Assembly: GCF_003086795.1 (NCBI RefSeq)
Contig: NZ_CP026003.1
Location: 4,035,531 to 4,099,530, forward strand
DNA length: 64,000 bases
From: Stenotrophomonas sp. SAU14A_NAIMI4_5
GTDB lineage: Bacteria > Pseudomonadota > Gammaproteobacteria > Xanthomonadales > Xanthomonadaceae
Direction of reading: 5' to 3'
The number at the start of each line of letters is the position of its first letter. Position 1 is the first letter of the stretch. Made by a program: the position numbers and the translations under genes. This document shows, in pieces, positions 1 through 7,848 of this stretch. Below the pieces are notes generated by a model, which was not told the DNA's origin, ran no database searches, and saw only the letters and a list, made by a program, of their open reading frames with translations.

Positions 1-423
1 GGCTGCGGCGAACAGCACGCACACCGTCAGCAGGGTCGCGACCAGCGTCGGGGCCAACGCCGACGGCCCGAGCGCGGCCACTGCCAGCGGAAAGCCGACG
101 AAGCCGGTGTTTGCATAGGCGGCGTTGAGCCCGTCGATACTGGCATCGGCCAGCGCGTGGCCGCGGCGTCGACGCCACCACACCGTGGCGGCAAACAGCA
201 GCGCGGTGCCACCGCCGAAGCTGGCGATGAAACCCGGATGCCAGAGCTGCTGCCAGCGCGCATTGGCCACCACGTCGAACAGCAGCGCCGGCAGCGCCAG
301 CTGCACCACGAAGCGGTTCAGCTCACTGGTCGAATGCGGGCCCAGCGCACCACTGCGGCGGGCCAGCCAACCGGCAAGGATCAGCGCGAACACGGGAAGG
401 ACGATGGCCAGGACGGACAGCAT
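1..423 (-). CDS. AEC (auxin efflux carrier) family transporter, 3' end cut by window
   Basis: Reading the reverse strand from an ATG at 423 gives an open frame of 141 codons that runs off the window edge, so only the N-terminal half is present. It starts MLSVLAIVLPVFALILAGW, then shows alternating hydrophobic segments, a conserved LNRFVVQLALPALLF stretch and NAAYANTGFVGFPLA. This matches the first helices of AEC family permeases (MdcF-like inner-membrane carriers of organic anions). The gene is divergent from a LysR regulator, with 93 bp between the start codons, a common arrangement in which the regulator controls the transporter. Substrate cannot be told from sequence. Confidence 0.82.
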   Translation of the reverse strand, partial: MLSVLAIVLPVFALILAGWLARRSGALGPHSTSELNRFVVQLALPALLFDVVANARWQQLWHPGFIASFGGGTALLFAATVWWRRRRGHALADASIDGLNAAYANTGFVGFPLAVAALGPSALAPTLVATLLTVCVLFAAA

Positions 424-516
424 GGGCGGCGCGAAGGGAGGGAATGCCGCGCAGGCTACGTGCCATCATCAATACCTTCCAATGCTTTTAACGGGCACCA
501 GCGATACCATTCGCGC

Positions 517-1392
517 ATGATCGACATCCGCCCGCTGCGTTACTTCCTGGCCGTCGCTGACACCCTGCACTTCGGTCGGGCCGCCGAACGCCTCAATGTC
601 ACCCAGCCGCCGCTGAGCCGGCAGATCGCCGCGCTGGAGGACTCTCTGGGCGTGGCGCTGCTGGAGCGCGACTCGCGGCACGTGCGCCTGACCGCGGCCG
701 GCCAGCGCTTCCAGGAGGACGCGCGCGGGGTGATGAACGCCCTGCAACAGACCTGCCACGCTGCCCGCCAGGTCGGTGCGGGCGAGCTGGGTGAGCTGCA
801 GGTGGGCTTCATGATGCATGCCGCGCACAGCTCGGTACCGCCGCTGGCCCGTCGCTTCATTGCCGCGCATCCACAGGTGCAGCTGCGCCTGCGGGAGGCG
901 CTGCCGATGGCCCTGCTGGACGGGGTGCGTTCGGGTGCGCTGGATGCAGGTATCGGCTTTGCGCCGGCGTCGCTGCGCGGGCTGGAACTGCTGCCGCTGC
1001 AGGAAGAACCGCTGTGCGTGGTGGTGCCGGCCGACCATCGCCTGGCGCGCCGCCGCAGCGTCGATATCACCGCTCTGGCCGGCGAGGCGCTGATCACCGC
1101 GCCGGCCGACGTGGTGCCGACCCTGCGCGAGGCCATCGAAGCCAGCTTCCATGCCGCGGGCCTGCAGGCCGATGTGCGGCTGGAAGTGCAGCTTCAACAG
1201 AGCATCGTCAGCCTGGTGGGCGAAGGGCTGGGCATCGCGCTGGTGCCAGCCTCGCTGCAGCGCATGGGCATGCCCGGCGTGTCCTTCGTTCGCCTGAAGG
1301 ACGCGCCGCGCGTGCAGCAGGTGGTGTTCTGGAAGGCGGACAACCGCAATCCAGTGCTGCCGCGGTTCCTGGCCTGCGTGGTGGATCGGTAG
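517..1392 (+). CDS. LysR family transcriptional regulator
   Basis: A 291-aa protein with an N-terminal winged helix-turn-helix (residues 1-60, including FGRAAERLNVTQPPLSRQIA) and a C-terminal periplasmic-binding-like effector domain. Full length for the family. A longer in-frame reading exists upstream, but the ATG at 517 gives the canonical LysR start MIDIRPLRYFLAVAD. It is divergent from the AEC transporter gene, which is the likely target; the 93-bp gap contains two GGTAT copies on the minus strand but no clean T-N11-A box that I can fix. The TAG stop codon lies inside the GTAG of the downstream repetitive palindrome. Confidence 0.9.
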   Translation: MIDIRPLRYFLAVADTLHFGRAAERLNVTQPPLSRQIAALEDSLGVALLERDSRHVRLTAAGQRFQEDARGVMNALQQTCHAARQVGAGELGELQVGFMMHAAHSSVPPLARRFIAAHPQVQLRLREALPMALLDGVRSGALDAGIGFAPASLRGLELLPLQEEPLCVVVPADHRLARRRSVDITALAGEALITAPADVVPTLREAIEASFHAAGLQADVRLEVQLQQSIVSLVGEGLGIALVPASLQRMGMPGVSFVRLKDAPRVQQVVFWKADNRNPVLPRFLACVVDR

Positions 1393-1520
1393 AGTCGAGC
1401 TTGCTCGACTGCTCCTGGCGCTTCAGTCGAGCAAGCTCGACTCTACAAAGAGCGAAGAGCAGCCGAGCATGGGCTCGGCTCTACAGAGAGCCACAGAAGT
1501 CGAGCATGGCTCGACTCTAC
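1389..1520. repeat. SMAG-type (GTAG) repetitive palindrome cluster
   Basis: A facing pair of palindromes (GTAGAGTCGAGCTTGCTCGA, then its inverse ending CGACTCTAC at 1446) is followed by two further units with stems CCGAGC/GCTCGG and GTCGAGC/GCTCGAC, each ending CTCTAC. The GTAG head plus GC-rich stem matches the SMAG class of repetitive extragenic palindromes described from S. maltophilia. The first GTAG supplies the LysR stop codon. Confidence 0.8.
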
Positions 1521-1549
1521 AATGGACCCGGCGCAGCTACAGGGGGCGG

Positions 1550-3109
1550 TCAGCGCTGCAGGGCGTCCTGCACGGCCTTGGCCACGTCGGTGTTGTCGAT
1601 GTAGCTGCCGTCGTTCCAGCGCACATGCTGGCGGTAGCCGGCATCGACGCCGCGCACGCGCTGGCCCAGCAGTTCGGCACCGTTACCCTTGGCCCACAGC
1701 GGCACCAGGCCGTTGGAGTGGTTGCCGGTGGGGCGGAAGCTCATGCCCGGCATCTGCCCGCGGCCGTTGTTGCGCACCGGCTCGAAGGCCACCTTCTGCG
1801 CGTCCGGGCCCATCGGCATGCTGTTGTCGTGGTCGGTGGTGACGATCAGCAGGTTGCGCTCCCAGCCGCCGTTCTGCTCGATCCATGCCACCACTGCCGA
1901 CACCGCATCGTTGAACTCGGCGGTCTCTTCGATCAGGCGGCCGTACTGCGGCTGGTCGGTGCAGGCACCGTAGTGCCACTCGGTACCGCAGGCGCTGGTG
2001 TGCGCGGCCCAGTCGGTGGCGCCACCTTCAACCATCAGGAACAGGCCCTTGGGCGAGCGCTGCTGCAGGAAGCGCAGCGCGCCGCGGGTCATCGTCGCCA
2101 GGTCCGGCACGCTGTCGATCTTCTTCACCCCCGACGGCGTCGCGGCATCGCGCCCGACCACCGGCAGCTGGCGCGCCTGCTGCAGGGTGTTGGCCACGCG
2201 CGGCACGCCGATCAGCGGGCGGTCGGACGGAAGGCGGCCATCGGCCAGTGCGGCGAAGTCATCCTTGCTGCGGATCAGGCGCCACGCACCGGACGGGTTG
2301 CCGGCAATCGGCGTGCCCGCTTCCAGCTGCTGCCAATCCTGCTGCGACACCCATTCCCACGGGTTCTGGCAGCCTTCGGCGGCGACCTTGTCCATGCCGT
2401 CCACGCAGGGCGTGCCGTCGACGCTGTAGCCGGGGCCGCCGGTGCCCATCACCAGATCCATGTGGCCCTGGGCCAGCATCTGGTGGGCGATCTGGTGGTA
2501 GCTGTTGCGCGATTCGCTCTGCGCCGCGAACGCCGCCGGCGTGGCGTGCGGGAACGGCACCGAGGTGACCACGCCGGTGGCCATGCCCAGCGCCTTGGCG
2601 CGCAGGGTGTTGAACTCCACCGGCTGGCCATCGTTGTTGTAGTTGATGGCGTTGTTGTAGGTCTTTACGCCGGACGCCAACGCAGTGCCCGCGGCGGCGC
2701 TGTCGGTGGCGACGGCAGCCAGGTACTGGTATGCGACGAACGGCAGATCGGGCGCCGGCACCTCGGTGGTGTCCCAGGCCTGCATGGGGTCGTAGCCGAT
2801 GCGCTGCGAATCATCGCGGGTGGGCTGGCCACTGGCGTTGAGCGGGAACGTGGTGACGGCCAGGCGCTGCGGGAAATCCGCATACGGTGCGCCTTCGCGG
2901 CTGCCGTACTGCCAGTAGGCCGCCGCATCCCAGGTCCCCCAACCCGCGCCGTCGTTGATCATCACGATGACGTTGTGCGGGCGCGCTTCGGCGGTCGTTG
3001 CGGTGGCCGCCTGCGCATCGGGGCGCGTCGTCGGCTGACAGGCAGTGAGCGCGGCAAGCGACGCCAGGATCGACGGGCACAGCCAGCGTCGCGCGAGGGG
3101 TCGGGTCAT
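1550..3109 (-). CDS. alkaline phosphatase, lipoprotein
   Basis: A 519-aa PhoA-type alkaline phosphatase. The N-terminus is a lipoprotein signal with lipobox LTAC. The metal site begins at MINDGAGWGTWD. The catalytic serine segment is ATDSAAAGTALASGVKTYN, very close to the E. coli PhoA active-site block. C-terminal metal ligands appear in MVEGGATDWAAH, VTTDHDNS and GNHSNG. It would hydrolyse phosphomonoesters outside the cytoplasm, anchored to a membrane. The gene stands alone, divergent from the DD-carboxypeptidase gene with 114 bp between starts; I see no clear Pho box there. Confidence 0.9.
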   Translation of the reverse strand: MTRPLARRWLCPSILASLAALTACQPTTRPDAQAATATTAEARPHNVIVMINDGAGWGTWDAAAYWQYGSREGAPYADFPQRLAVTTFPLNASGQPTRDDSQRIGYDPMQAWDTTEVPAPDLPFVAYQYLAAVATDSAAAGTALASGVKTYNNAINYNNDGQPVEFNTLRAKALGMATGVVTSVPFPHATPAAFAAQSESRNSYHQIAHQMLAQGHMDLVMGTGGPGYSVDGTPCVDGMDKVAAEGCQNPWEWVSQQDWQQLEAGTPIAGNPSGAWRLIRSKDDFAALADGRLPSDRPLIGVPRVANTLQQARQLPVVGRDAATPSGVKKIDSVPDLATMTRGALRFLQQRSPKGLFLMVEGGATDWAAHTSACGTEWHYGACTDQPQYGRLIEETAEFNDAVSAVVAWIEQNGGWERNLLIVTTDHDNSMPMGPDAQKVAFEPVRNNGRGQMPGMSFRPTGNHSNGLVPLWAKGNGAELLGQRVRGVDAGYRQHVRWNDGSYIDNTDVAKAVQDALQR

Positions 3110-3223
3110 GGAGATTCCTGCAGTACGAAAGGCGGCGACACCGCCAACAGCAGCACGTTATATCATTGCAATGTTGCAGATTCGTGCGGCTTTTCGCCCT
3201 GCGTGCTGCGCGTTATCGTGTTG

Positions 3224-4024
3224 ATGATGTCACTGCCTGCTTCGCCGATACCGGCACTTTCTTCGATCACCGTGGATGCGGCCACGCTGCACACCCTGCA
3301 GCAGCACGAGGCCAGGCTGCCGCGCGCGCCCGCCTCGCTGACCAAGCTGATGACCGCGCATGTGGCCTATGAGGCCATCGCGCGCGAGGGTCATGCGTGG
3401 ACGGACAGCACCGTGATCGATGCGCATGACGTGCACACGGTGGCCGCCGATGAAACGCGGATGGGCCTGGTGCCGGGCGAGACCGTTACCCTGGGCCACC
3501 TGCTGGAAGGCCTGATGGTCGTCTCCGGCAACGATGCCGCGTTGGCGCTGGCCCGCCACCTGGAAGGTTCGGAGGCTGCCTACGTGCAGCGCATGAATGA
3601 CACCGCCGCGCGCATGGGCCTGCGCGATACGCACTTCGTCTCGGTCTCGGGCATCACCACGCCGGGCCATGTGTCGACCGCGCATGACATGGCGATGCTT
3701 GCCGCGCGACTGCTGGCCGATCATCCGCAGGTGCTGGCCATCACCGCGCGGCGCCACTTCAGCCACGGCACGTTCTGCAAGGACAACCAGAACACGCTGC
3801 TGGGCTCGGATGGCATCGATGGGCTGAAGACCGGCTATACCCGCGCGGCGGGCTTCTGCCTGGCGGCGACCGCGTGCCGCGACAGCGAAAAAGCCACGCA
3901 CCGGCTGATCAACATCACCCTTGGCGCGCCCACGCGGGAAGCGCGCAACGCGTGGGTGCAGCAATGCCTGCAGGACGGTTTCGCGCAGCTGCAGCGCGAC
4001 GCGGCGATCAGCGCGCGCGGCTGA
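3224..4024 (+). CDS. D-alanyl-D-alanine carboxypeptidase (S11 family), atypically short N-terminus
   Basis: All three penicillin-binding motifs of the S11 DD-peptidase family are visible: SLTK with nucleophile Ser38, SGN at 101-103, and KTG at 202-204. It would trim the terminal D-Ala from peptidoglycan stem peptides. At 266 aa it is much shorter than DacA/DacC (about 400 aa) and appears to lack the C-terminal beta domain and amphipathic anchor. From the ATG at 3224 there is almost no signal peptide; an in-frame GTG at 3203 would add a short hydrophobic VLRVIVL stretch, so export is uncertain. The 3' end overlaps the convergent TetR gene by 17 bp. Confidence 0.82.
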   Translation: MMSLPASPIPALSSITVDAATLHTLQQHEARLPRAPASLTKLMTAHVAYEAIAREGHAWTDSTVIDAHDVHTVAADETRMGLVPGETVTLGHLLEGLMVVSGNDAALALARHLEGSEAAYVQRMNDTAARMGLRDTHFVSVSGITTPGHVSTAHDMAMLAARLLADHPQVLAITARRHFSHGTFCKDNQNTLLGSDGIDGLKTGYTRAAGFCLAATACRDSEKATHRLINITLGAPTREARNAWVQQCLQDGFAQLQRDAAISARG

Positions 4025-4604
4025 CGGTTTCGACGATCAGCCGTTGCAGTTCCGCTTCCGCATCCGGCTGCAGCAGTGCGCCGGCAGCCACCGCCTCGGA
4101 CAGTGCTTCGGCGGCGCCAAGGATCGCCCAGCGCCCGGCCACAGGCACGGCGCCGTCGGCTGCAAACGGGCCGAGCCATTGTGCACACTGTTCGACGAAG
4201 TCCTGCTGATAGCGGTGGCGTACGTCGCGCAGCTCGGGCGAACCGGTCAACGCAGCAAGGATCGCCTGGATGTCGCTGCCCTGCGAGAGCACGCAGTCGA
4301 TGTAGCCCGACGCGATGGCCTGCGCACGTTCGTGCAGGCGCGCCGGTGCCGCGCCGATGCGCGCATCGAACACGGCGGTCTGGCGCTGGTCGTAGTCCGC
4401 ATACAACGCGGCCAGCAGGCCATTGCGGGTGATGAAGTGATCGTAGGCCACCGGCTTGGTCACGCCGGCCGCCTCGGCCAGGCGTCCCAGGCTGAGGGCA
4501 TCGGTGCCCTCGCCGCCCACCAGTGTCCAGGCCACGTCCAGCAGCTGGCGGCCACGCTGTTCGCGTGACATCCGGCGACGGGTGGGCGTGGCGGCGGTGG
4601 ACAT
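4008..4604 (-). CDS. TetR family transcriptional regulator
   Basis: A 198-aa protein with a TetR-type N-terminal DNA-binding domain: ALSLGRLAEAAGVTKPVAYDHF is the helix-turn-helix, around residues 37-58, followed by an all-helical ligand domain. It lies 17 bp downstream of, and on the same strand as, the NAD(P)H oxidoreductase gene, so the two form an operon. The perfect palindrome upstream of that operon (5237-5255) is the obvious candidate for its autoregulated operator. The inducer is unknown. Confidence 0.9.
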   Translation of the reverse strand: MSTAATPTRRRMSREQRGRQLLDVAWTLVGGEGTDALSLGRLAEAAGVTKPVAYDHFITRNGLLAALYADYDQRQTAVFDARIGAAPARLHERAQAIASGYIDCVLSQGSDIQAILAALTGSPELRDVRHRYQQDFVEQCAQWLGPFAADGAVPVAGRWAILGAAEALSEAVAAGALLQPDAEAELQRLIVETVSRAR

Positions 4605-4621
4605 GCAGCGGCTCTACATCA

Positions 4622-5215
4622 TCAGGCAGATGTGCCTATGGTACGGCCGATGTCGGTGGCGGTCTGTAGATGCGCCGCGGCCTGGCCGCTGTCGGCATCC
4701 AGCAGCAGCGTGGACGAGTGCACGGTGGCACCGCAGTAATCGAAGATGCCCATGTCGATCTGTGTCTTCATTGCCGCACCGTAACCGCGGCGTTCGATCA
4801 TCTCCGCGCCCGCGCCGCCGATGCCGACCAGGTGCACCTGCAGCCGCTGCAGTTTCTTTTCCACCTTGCCGTCGGCACCGTCGGCGTAGGCCCAGCCCTG
4901 GGTGAACACCCGGTCGATCCAGCCCTTCAGCAGCGCGGGGAACGACCACCAGTACAGCGGATAGACCAGCACCAGCGTATCGGCAGCATCCAGCCGCGCA
5001 TGCTCGGCGGCCACGTCGGCCGGCACCGCCGCGCCCTGCTTGAACAGGCCGATATCGGCGGCGTTGAAGCGGGGATCAAAACCCTCGGCGGCGAGATCGG
5101 CCAGGGTCACGCTGTTGCGCGCATCGGCATCGGTGATGGACTGTCCGATGCGCGCGGCAACGGCATGGGTAAGCGAAGCGGAATCGGGATGGGCGACGAC
5201 GATGAGGCTGTGCAT
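4622..5215 (-). CDS. flavodoxin-fold NAD(P)H-dependent oxidoreductase (quinone reductase family)
   Basis: A 197-aa protein of the flavodoxin-like NQO/MdaB/KefF superfamily. It begins MHSLIVVAHPDSASLTHAVA, the FMN-phosphate loop, and carries LVYPLYWWSFPALLKGWIDR, the conserved segment near the isoalloxazine ring. It should reduce quinones or related electrophiles with NAD(P)H and FMN/FAD in the cytoplasm. A ribosome-binding AGG precedes the ATG at 5215. It is the first gene of an operon with a TetR regulator, which suggests induction by a quinone or other reactive compound. Confidence 0.88.
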   Translation of the reverse strand: MHSLIVVAHPDSASLTHAVAARIGQSITDADARNSVTLADLAAEGFDPRFNAADIGLFKQGAAVPADVAAEHARLDAADTLVLVYPLYWWSFPALLKGWIDRVFTQGWAYADGADGKVEKKLQRLQVHLVGIGGAGAEMIERRGYGAAMKTQIDMGIFDYCGATVHSSTLLLDADSGQAAAHLQTATDIGRTIGTSA

Positions 5216-5236
5216 GGGAAAGACCTGCGGATTGAT

Positions 5237-5255
5237 TAGTTACCAATGGTAACTA
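5237..5255. promoter_or_regulatory. perfect operator palindrome upstream of oxidoreductase-TetR operon
   Basis: TAGTTACCAATGGTAACTA has 8-bp perfect arms and a 3-bp centre. It sits 22-40 bp upstream of the oxidoreductase start codon, where a repressor would block transcription. Likely binding site for the co-encoded TetR protein; not proven. Confidence 0.7.
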
Positions 5256-5350
5256 GCGGCAGGAATTCCACCAGTACGCCCCGCAGGACGCTGATTTCGG
5301 CGCGCAGGCCCTCCCTGGGCGTGCGCCCAAGCGGACATCGATATGTCACC

Positions 5351-5395
5351 AAGCGTCAAATGCGAATGATTCGTGATACGATTGTTAAGGAATTC
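5351..5395 (+). promoter_or_regulatory. possible iron-regulated promoter of the TonB receptor gene
   Basis: An AT-richer patch with the short palindrome CGAATGATTCG (5363-5373) lies inside a sequence that partly resembles a Fur box, followed by GATACGATTGTTAAGG, about 65-90 bp before the receptor start. The match to the Fur consensus is partial, so this is a suggestion only. Confidence 0.3.
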
Positions 5396-5458
5396 TGAAA
5401 CCCCCACACACGGACGTCCCAGCCATCGCCAGTGGACCCTCAACAGGAGTACTGCGCG

Positions 5459-7510
5459 ATGTCGCATGCCGTTCTGAAATCCCGTCGTTCCGTTGCCGCC
5501 CTGACCGCCGCGATTGGTTTTGCGCTGGCCAGCACCGCCCACGCTGATGCCGCTGCCGACGCTTCGTCGGCCAAGCAGATGGACACCGTGGTGGTCACCG
5601 CCACCGGCGCCCAGCAGTGGATCAAGGATGCGCCGGCCAGCATCAGCGTCATCACCCGCGAGGAGATCGAGCGCAAGCCGGTCACCAGCATCGGCCAGCT
5701 GCTGAGCACCGTGCCGGGCGTGACCGGCGGCTATGCACTGTCCGGCGCGCAGTCGAAGATCCGCCTGCGCGGCCTGCCCGAGCAGTACACGCTGATCCTC
5801 ATCGACGGCCGCCGCCAGGGCAATTCCTCCGGCGTGAACTACCGCGACGACCTCGGTCCGCAGGATCTGAACTGGCTGTCGCCGGACATGATCGAGCGCA
5901 TCGAAGTGGTGCGCGGCCCGATGTCCTCGCTGTACGGCTCGGATGCGATGGGTGGCGTGATCAACATCATCACCCGCAAGATCAGCGACCACTGGGGCGG
6001 CTCGGTCACCCTCAACCACAGCATGCCCGACTCGGACACGCGCGGTGACACCACGCAGATGGGCGCGCTGTTCAGTGGCCCGCTGACCGAGAACCTGGGC
6101 GTGCGCATCGGTGCCAACGTCACCGACCACAAGTCCGATACCGGTGCGCGGCAGACGCCCGGCAACAAGGCGCAGAACGCCAACCTGCAGTTCCACTGGC
6201 GCCTCAACGACGATCACGCGCTGACCCTGGAAGGTTCGCGCGGCGAACAGCGCAACACCGGTGCCGGTGATGTGTATGCCTGGGGCCTGTCCAAGCTGGT
6301 GCAGACCGGATATGTCGTCAGCCACGACGGCCGCTACGGCGACAGCACCACGTCCAAGAGCACGCTGGTGCAGAACGACTACAAGGACAAGGGCAGCGTG
6401 CTGGGCACCCACTCCAAGGAGACGGTGTTCGACACCGCCTTTACCCACGGCTTCCACTGGGGCTTCGAGCAGAGCCTCAACGTGGGTGCGCAATGGAAGC
6501 GCGAGGAGCTGGAGAACCCGGACACGATCGGCACCGTGCCGGTGACCTGGACCGGCAGCGGCCGCATCAGTCCGGTGAGCGAAGCCGATTCGTGGGCGCT
6601 GTTCGCCGAGGACCACATCACCCTGCACGAGCGCTTCGTGCTGACCGTGGGCCTGCGCTGGGACAACACCGACAACTACGATGACAACATCAGCCCGCGC
6701 ATCTACGGCGTGTGGCATCCGGGCGATGCATGGACCGTGCGCGGTGGCGTGTCGCAGGGCTTCAAGGCGCCGAACCTGAAGCAGGGTACGGCCGGTGCGG
6801 CGACCCAGTCCGGCGGCAACGGCTGCACGGCACTGACCGCCGAAGGCTGGACCAGCCGCTCGGTGAGCGCCGATGGCACCACCGGCTGCTACATGGCCGG
6901 CAACCCGAACCTGAAACCGGAAACCAGCACCAACTACGAGCTGGGACTGGGCTACGACAAGAACGGCTGGTCCGCATCGGCGACCTACTTCCTGACCGAC
7001 TTCGACGACAAGATCCAGCAGGTTCCGCTGCGCGAGATCTCCGGCCAGACCACCAGCTTCGTCAACGGCTTCTGGTGGACCGTGGCGCAGAACGTGCAGA
7101 AGGCCCGCACGCGTGGCATCGAAGCCAGCGTGACCGTGCCGCTGCACGAGCGTGTCAGCTGGACCACCAACGCCACGCGCATGCTGGAATCGAAGAACCG
7201 CACCACCGGCGCCAGCCTGCTGGTGGTGCCGAAGATCACCGGCAACACCTCGTTGAACTGGGACGTGACTGATGCGTGGTCGTTGAACCTGAGCGCACAG
7301 CACATCGGCAAGCAGCTGGTGTCCTCCACCAGCGCGACGTTCGCCAAGGCCTACACGACGGTGGATCTGGTGACCGGCTATGACGTGAACGAAAACCTGA
7401 CCCTGCGCGCGGGCGTGCAGAACCTAGGTGATGTGTCCACGATCGAGGAAGGCAACAACTACGACGGCGGCGCGCGTACGTTCTTCGTCGGCCTGACCGC
7501 GCGGTTCTGA
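5459..7510 (+). CDS. TonB-dependent outer-membrane receptor, FepA/CirA-like
   Basis: A 683-aa receptor. The ATG at 5459 is chosen because an AGGAG lies 9-10 bp upstream and the protein then opens with a classical signal peptide (cleavage after STAHA). A TonB box-like MDTVVVTATG is followed by the plug domain (ITREEIERK, SKIRLRGLPEQYTLILIDGR, ERIEVVRGPMSSLYGSDAMG) and a 22-strand-type barrel ending in the aromatic residue F (VGLTARF). The plug most resembles catechol siderophore or colicin receptors. It imports a large ligand, probably a ferric siderophore, using TonB-ExbBD. A weak Fur-like site upstream is consistent with iron control. Confidence 0.9.
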   Translation: MSHAVLKSRRSVAALTAAIGFALASTAHADAAADASSAKQMDTVVVTATGAQQWIKDAPASISVITREEIERKPVTSIGQLLSTVPGVTGGYALSGAQSKIRLRGLPEQYTLILIDGRRQGNSSGVNYRDDLGPQDLNWLSPDMIERIEVVRGPMSSLYGSDAMGGVINIITRKISDHWGGSVTLNHSMPDSDTRGDTTQMGALFSGPLTENLGVRIGANVTDHKSDTGARQTPGNKAQNANLQFHWRLNDDHALTLEGSRGEQRNTGAGDVYAWGLSKLVQTGYVVSHDGRYGDSTTSKSTLVQNDYKDKGSVLGTHSKETVFDTAFTHGFHWGFEQSLNVGAQWKREELENPDTIGTVPVTWTGSGRISPVSEADSWALFAEDHITLHERFVLTVGLRWDNTDNYDDNISPRIYGVWHPGDAWTVRGGVSQGFKAPNLKQGTAGAATQSGGNGCTALTAEGWTSRSVSADGTTGCYMAGNPNLKPETSTNYELGLGYDKNGWSASATYFLTDFDDKIQQVPLREISGQTTSFVNGFWWTVAQNVQKARTRGIEASVTVPLHERVSWTTNATRMLESKNRTTGASLLVVPKITGNTSLNWDVTDAWSLNLSAQHIGKQLVSSTSATFAKAYTTVDLVTGYDVNENLTLRAGVQNLGDVSTIEEGNNYDGGARTFFVGLTARF

Positions 7511-7519
7511 GGAAGTAAC

Positions 7520-7558
7520 GGGGTCGGATCCCTTCGTGCAACGAAGGGCTCCGACCCC
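7520..7558. repeat. long GGGGTCGGA...CCGACCCC hairpin repeat
   Basis: Near-perfect 17-bp arms (GGGGTCGGATCCCTTCG and its inverse CGAAGGGCTCCGACCCC) around a 5-nt loop, just after the TonB receptor stop. The same hairpin, slightly diverged, occurs three times at 16.6-16.9 kb, so it is a second intergenic repeat family. It may also act as a transcription terminator, though it lacks a T tract. Confidence 0.7.
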
Positions 7559-7581
7559 ATCCACGCATGGCGTGGATCTAC
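7559..7581. repeat. SMAG-type palindrome (ATCCACGC...GTGGATCTAC)
   Basis: The inverse orientation of GTAGATCCACGCCATGCGTGG. Its CTAC supplies the TAG stop codon of the minus-strand 88-aa gene ending at 7578. Confidence 0.8.
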
Positions 7582-7844
7582 ACCAGATCCTGCAGTGGCA
7601 CGACCAGGGTTTCCCGCAGGTACTCGTGGTTCCAGGTGCTGGCGCCGCGCGCGTGGCCCTCCAGCCGCAGCGCCGTGTGTCCGGCATCCTGCCAGCGCAC
7701 GACGATCTCCAGCTCCAGCGGTCCCTCGTCGCGCTCCAGCACGCGTACAAGCGCCGGACCGTCGACGCGGGCCAGCAGCCCCGGCGCCTGGCGCAGCGCC
7801 TCCATCTCCCTCACCAGCGCCGCGTAGGCGGTTACGTTGTCCAT
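7578..7844 (-). CDS. hypothetical protein, 88 aa
   Basis: A small soluble protein with no family I recognise. It contains VVRWQDAGHTALRLEGHARG and ends in YLRETLVVPLQDLV, a mixed alpha/beta pattern. It starts 4 bp after the stop of the upstream PEP mutase-like gene on the same strand, so the two are probably co-transcribed. The stop codon lies in a repetitive palindrome, so the extreme C-terminus may have been shaped by that insertion. Confidence 0.65.
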   Translation of the reverse strand: MDNVTAYAALVREMEALRQAPGLLARVDGPALVRVLERDEGPLELEIVVRWQDAGHTALRLEGHARGASTWNHEYLRETLVVPLQDLV

Positions 7845-7848
7845 GGCC

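Noticed and set aside
1469..3223. Long N-terminal extension of the DD-carboxypeptidase frame
   Set aside because: It is the complement of the alkaline phosphatase gene and has no coding character; the real protein begins near 3203-3224.
5240..7303. 687-codon minus-strand frame across the TonB receptor
   Set aside because: Antisense shadow of a receptor with signal peptide, plug and barrel motifs in the plus strand.
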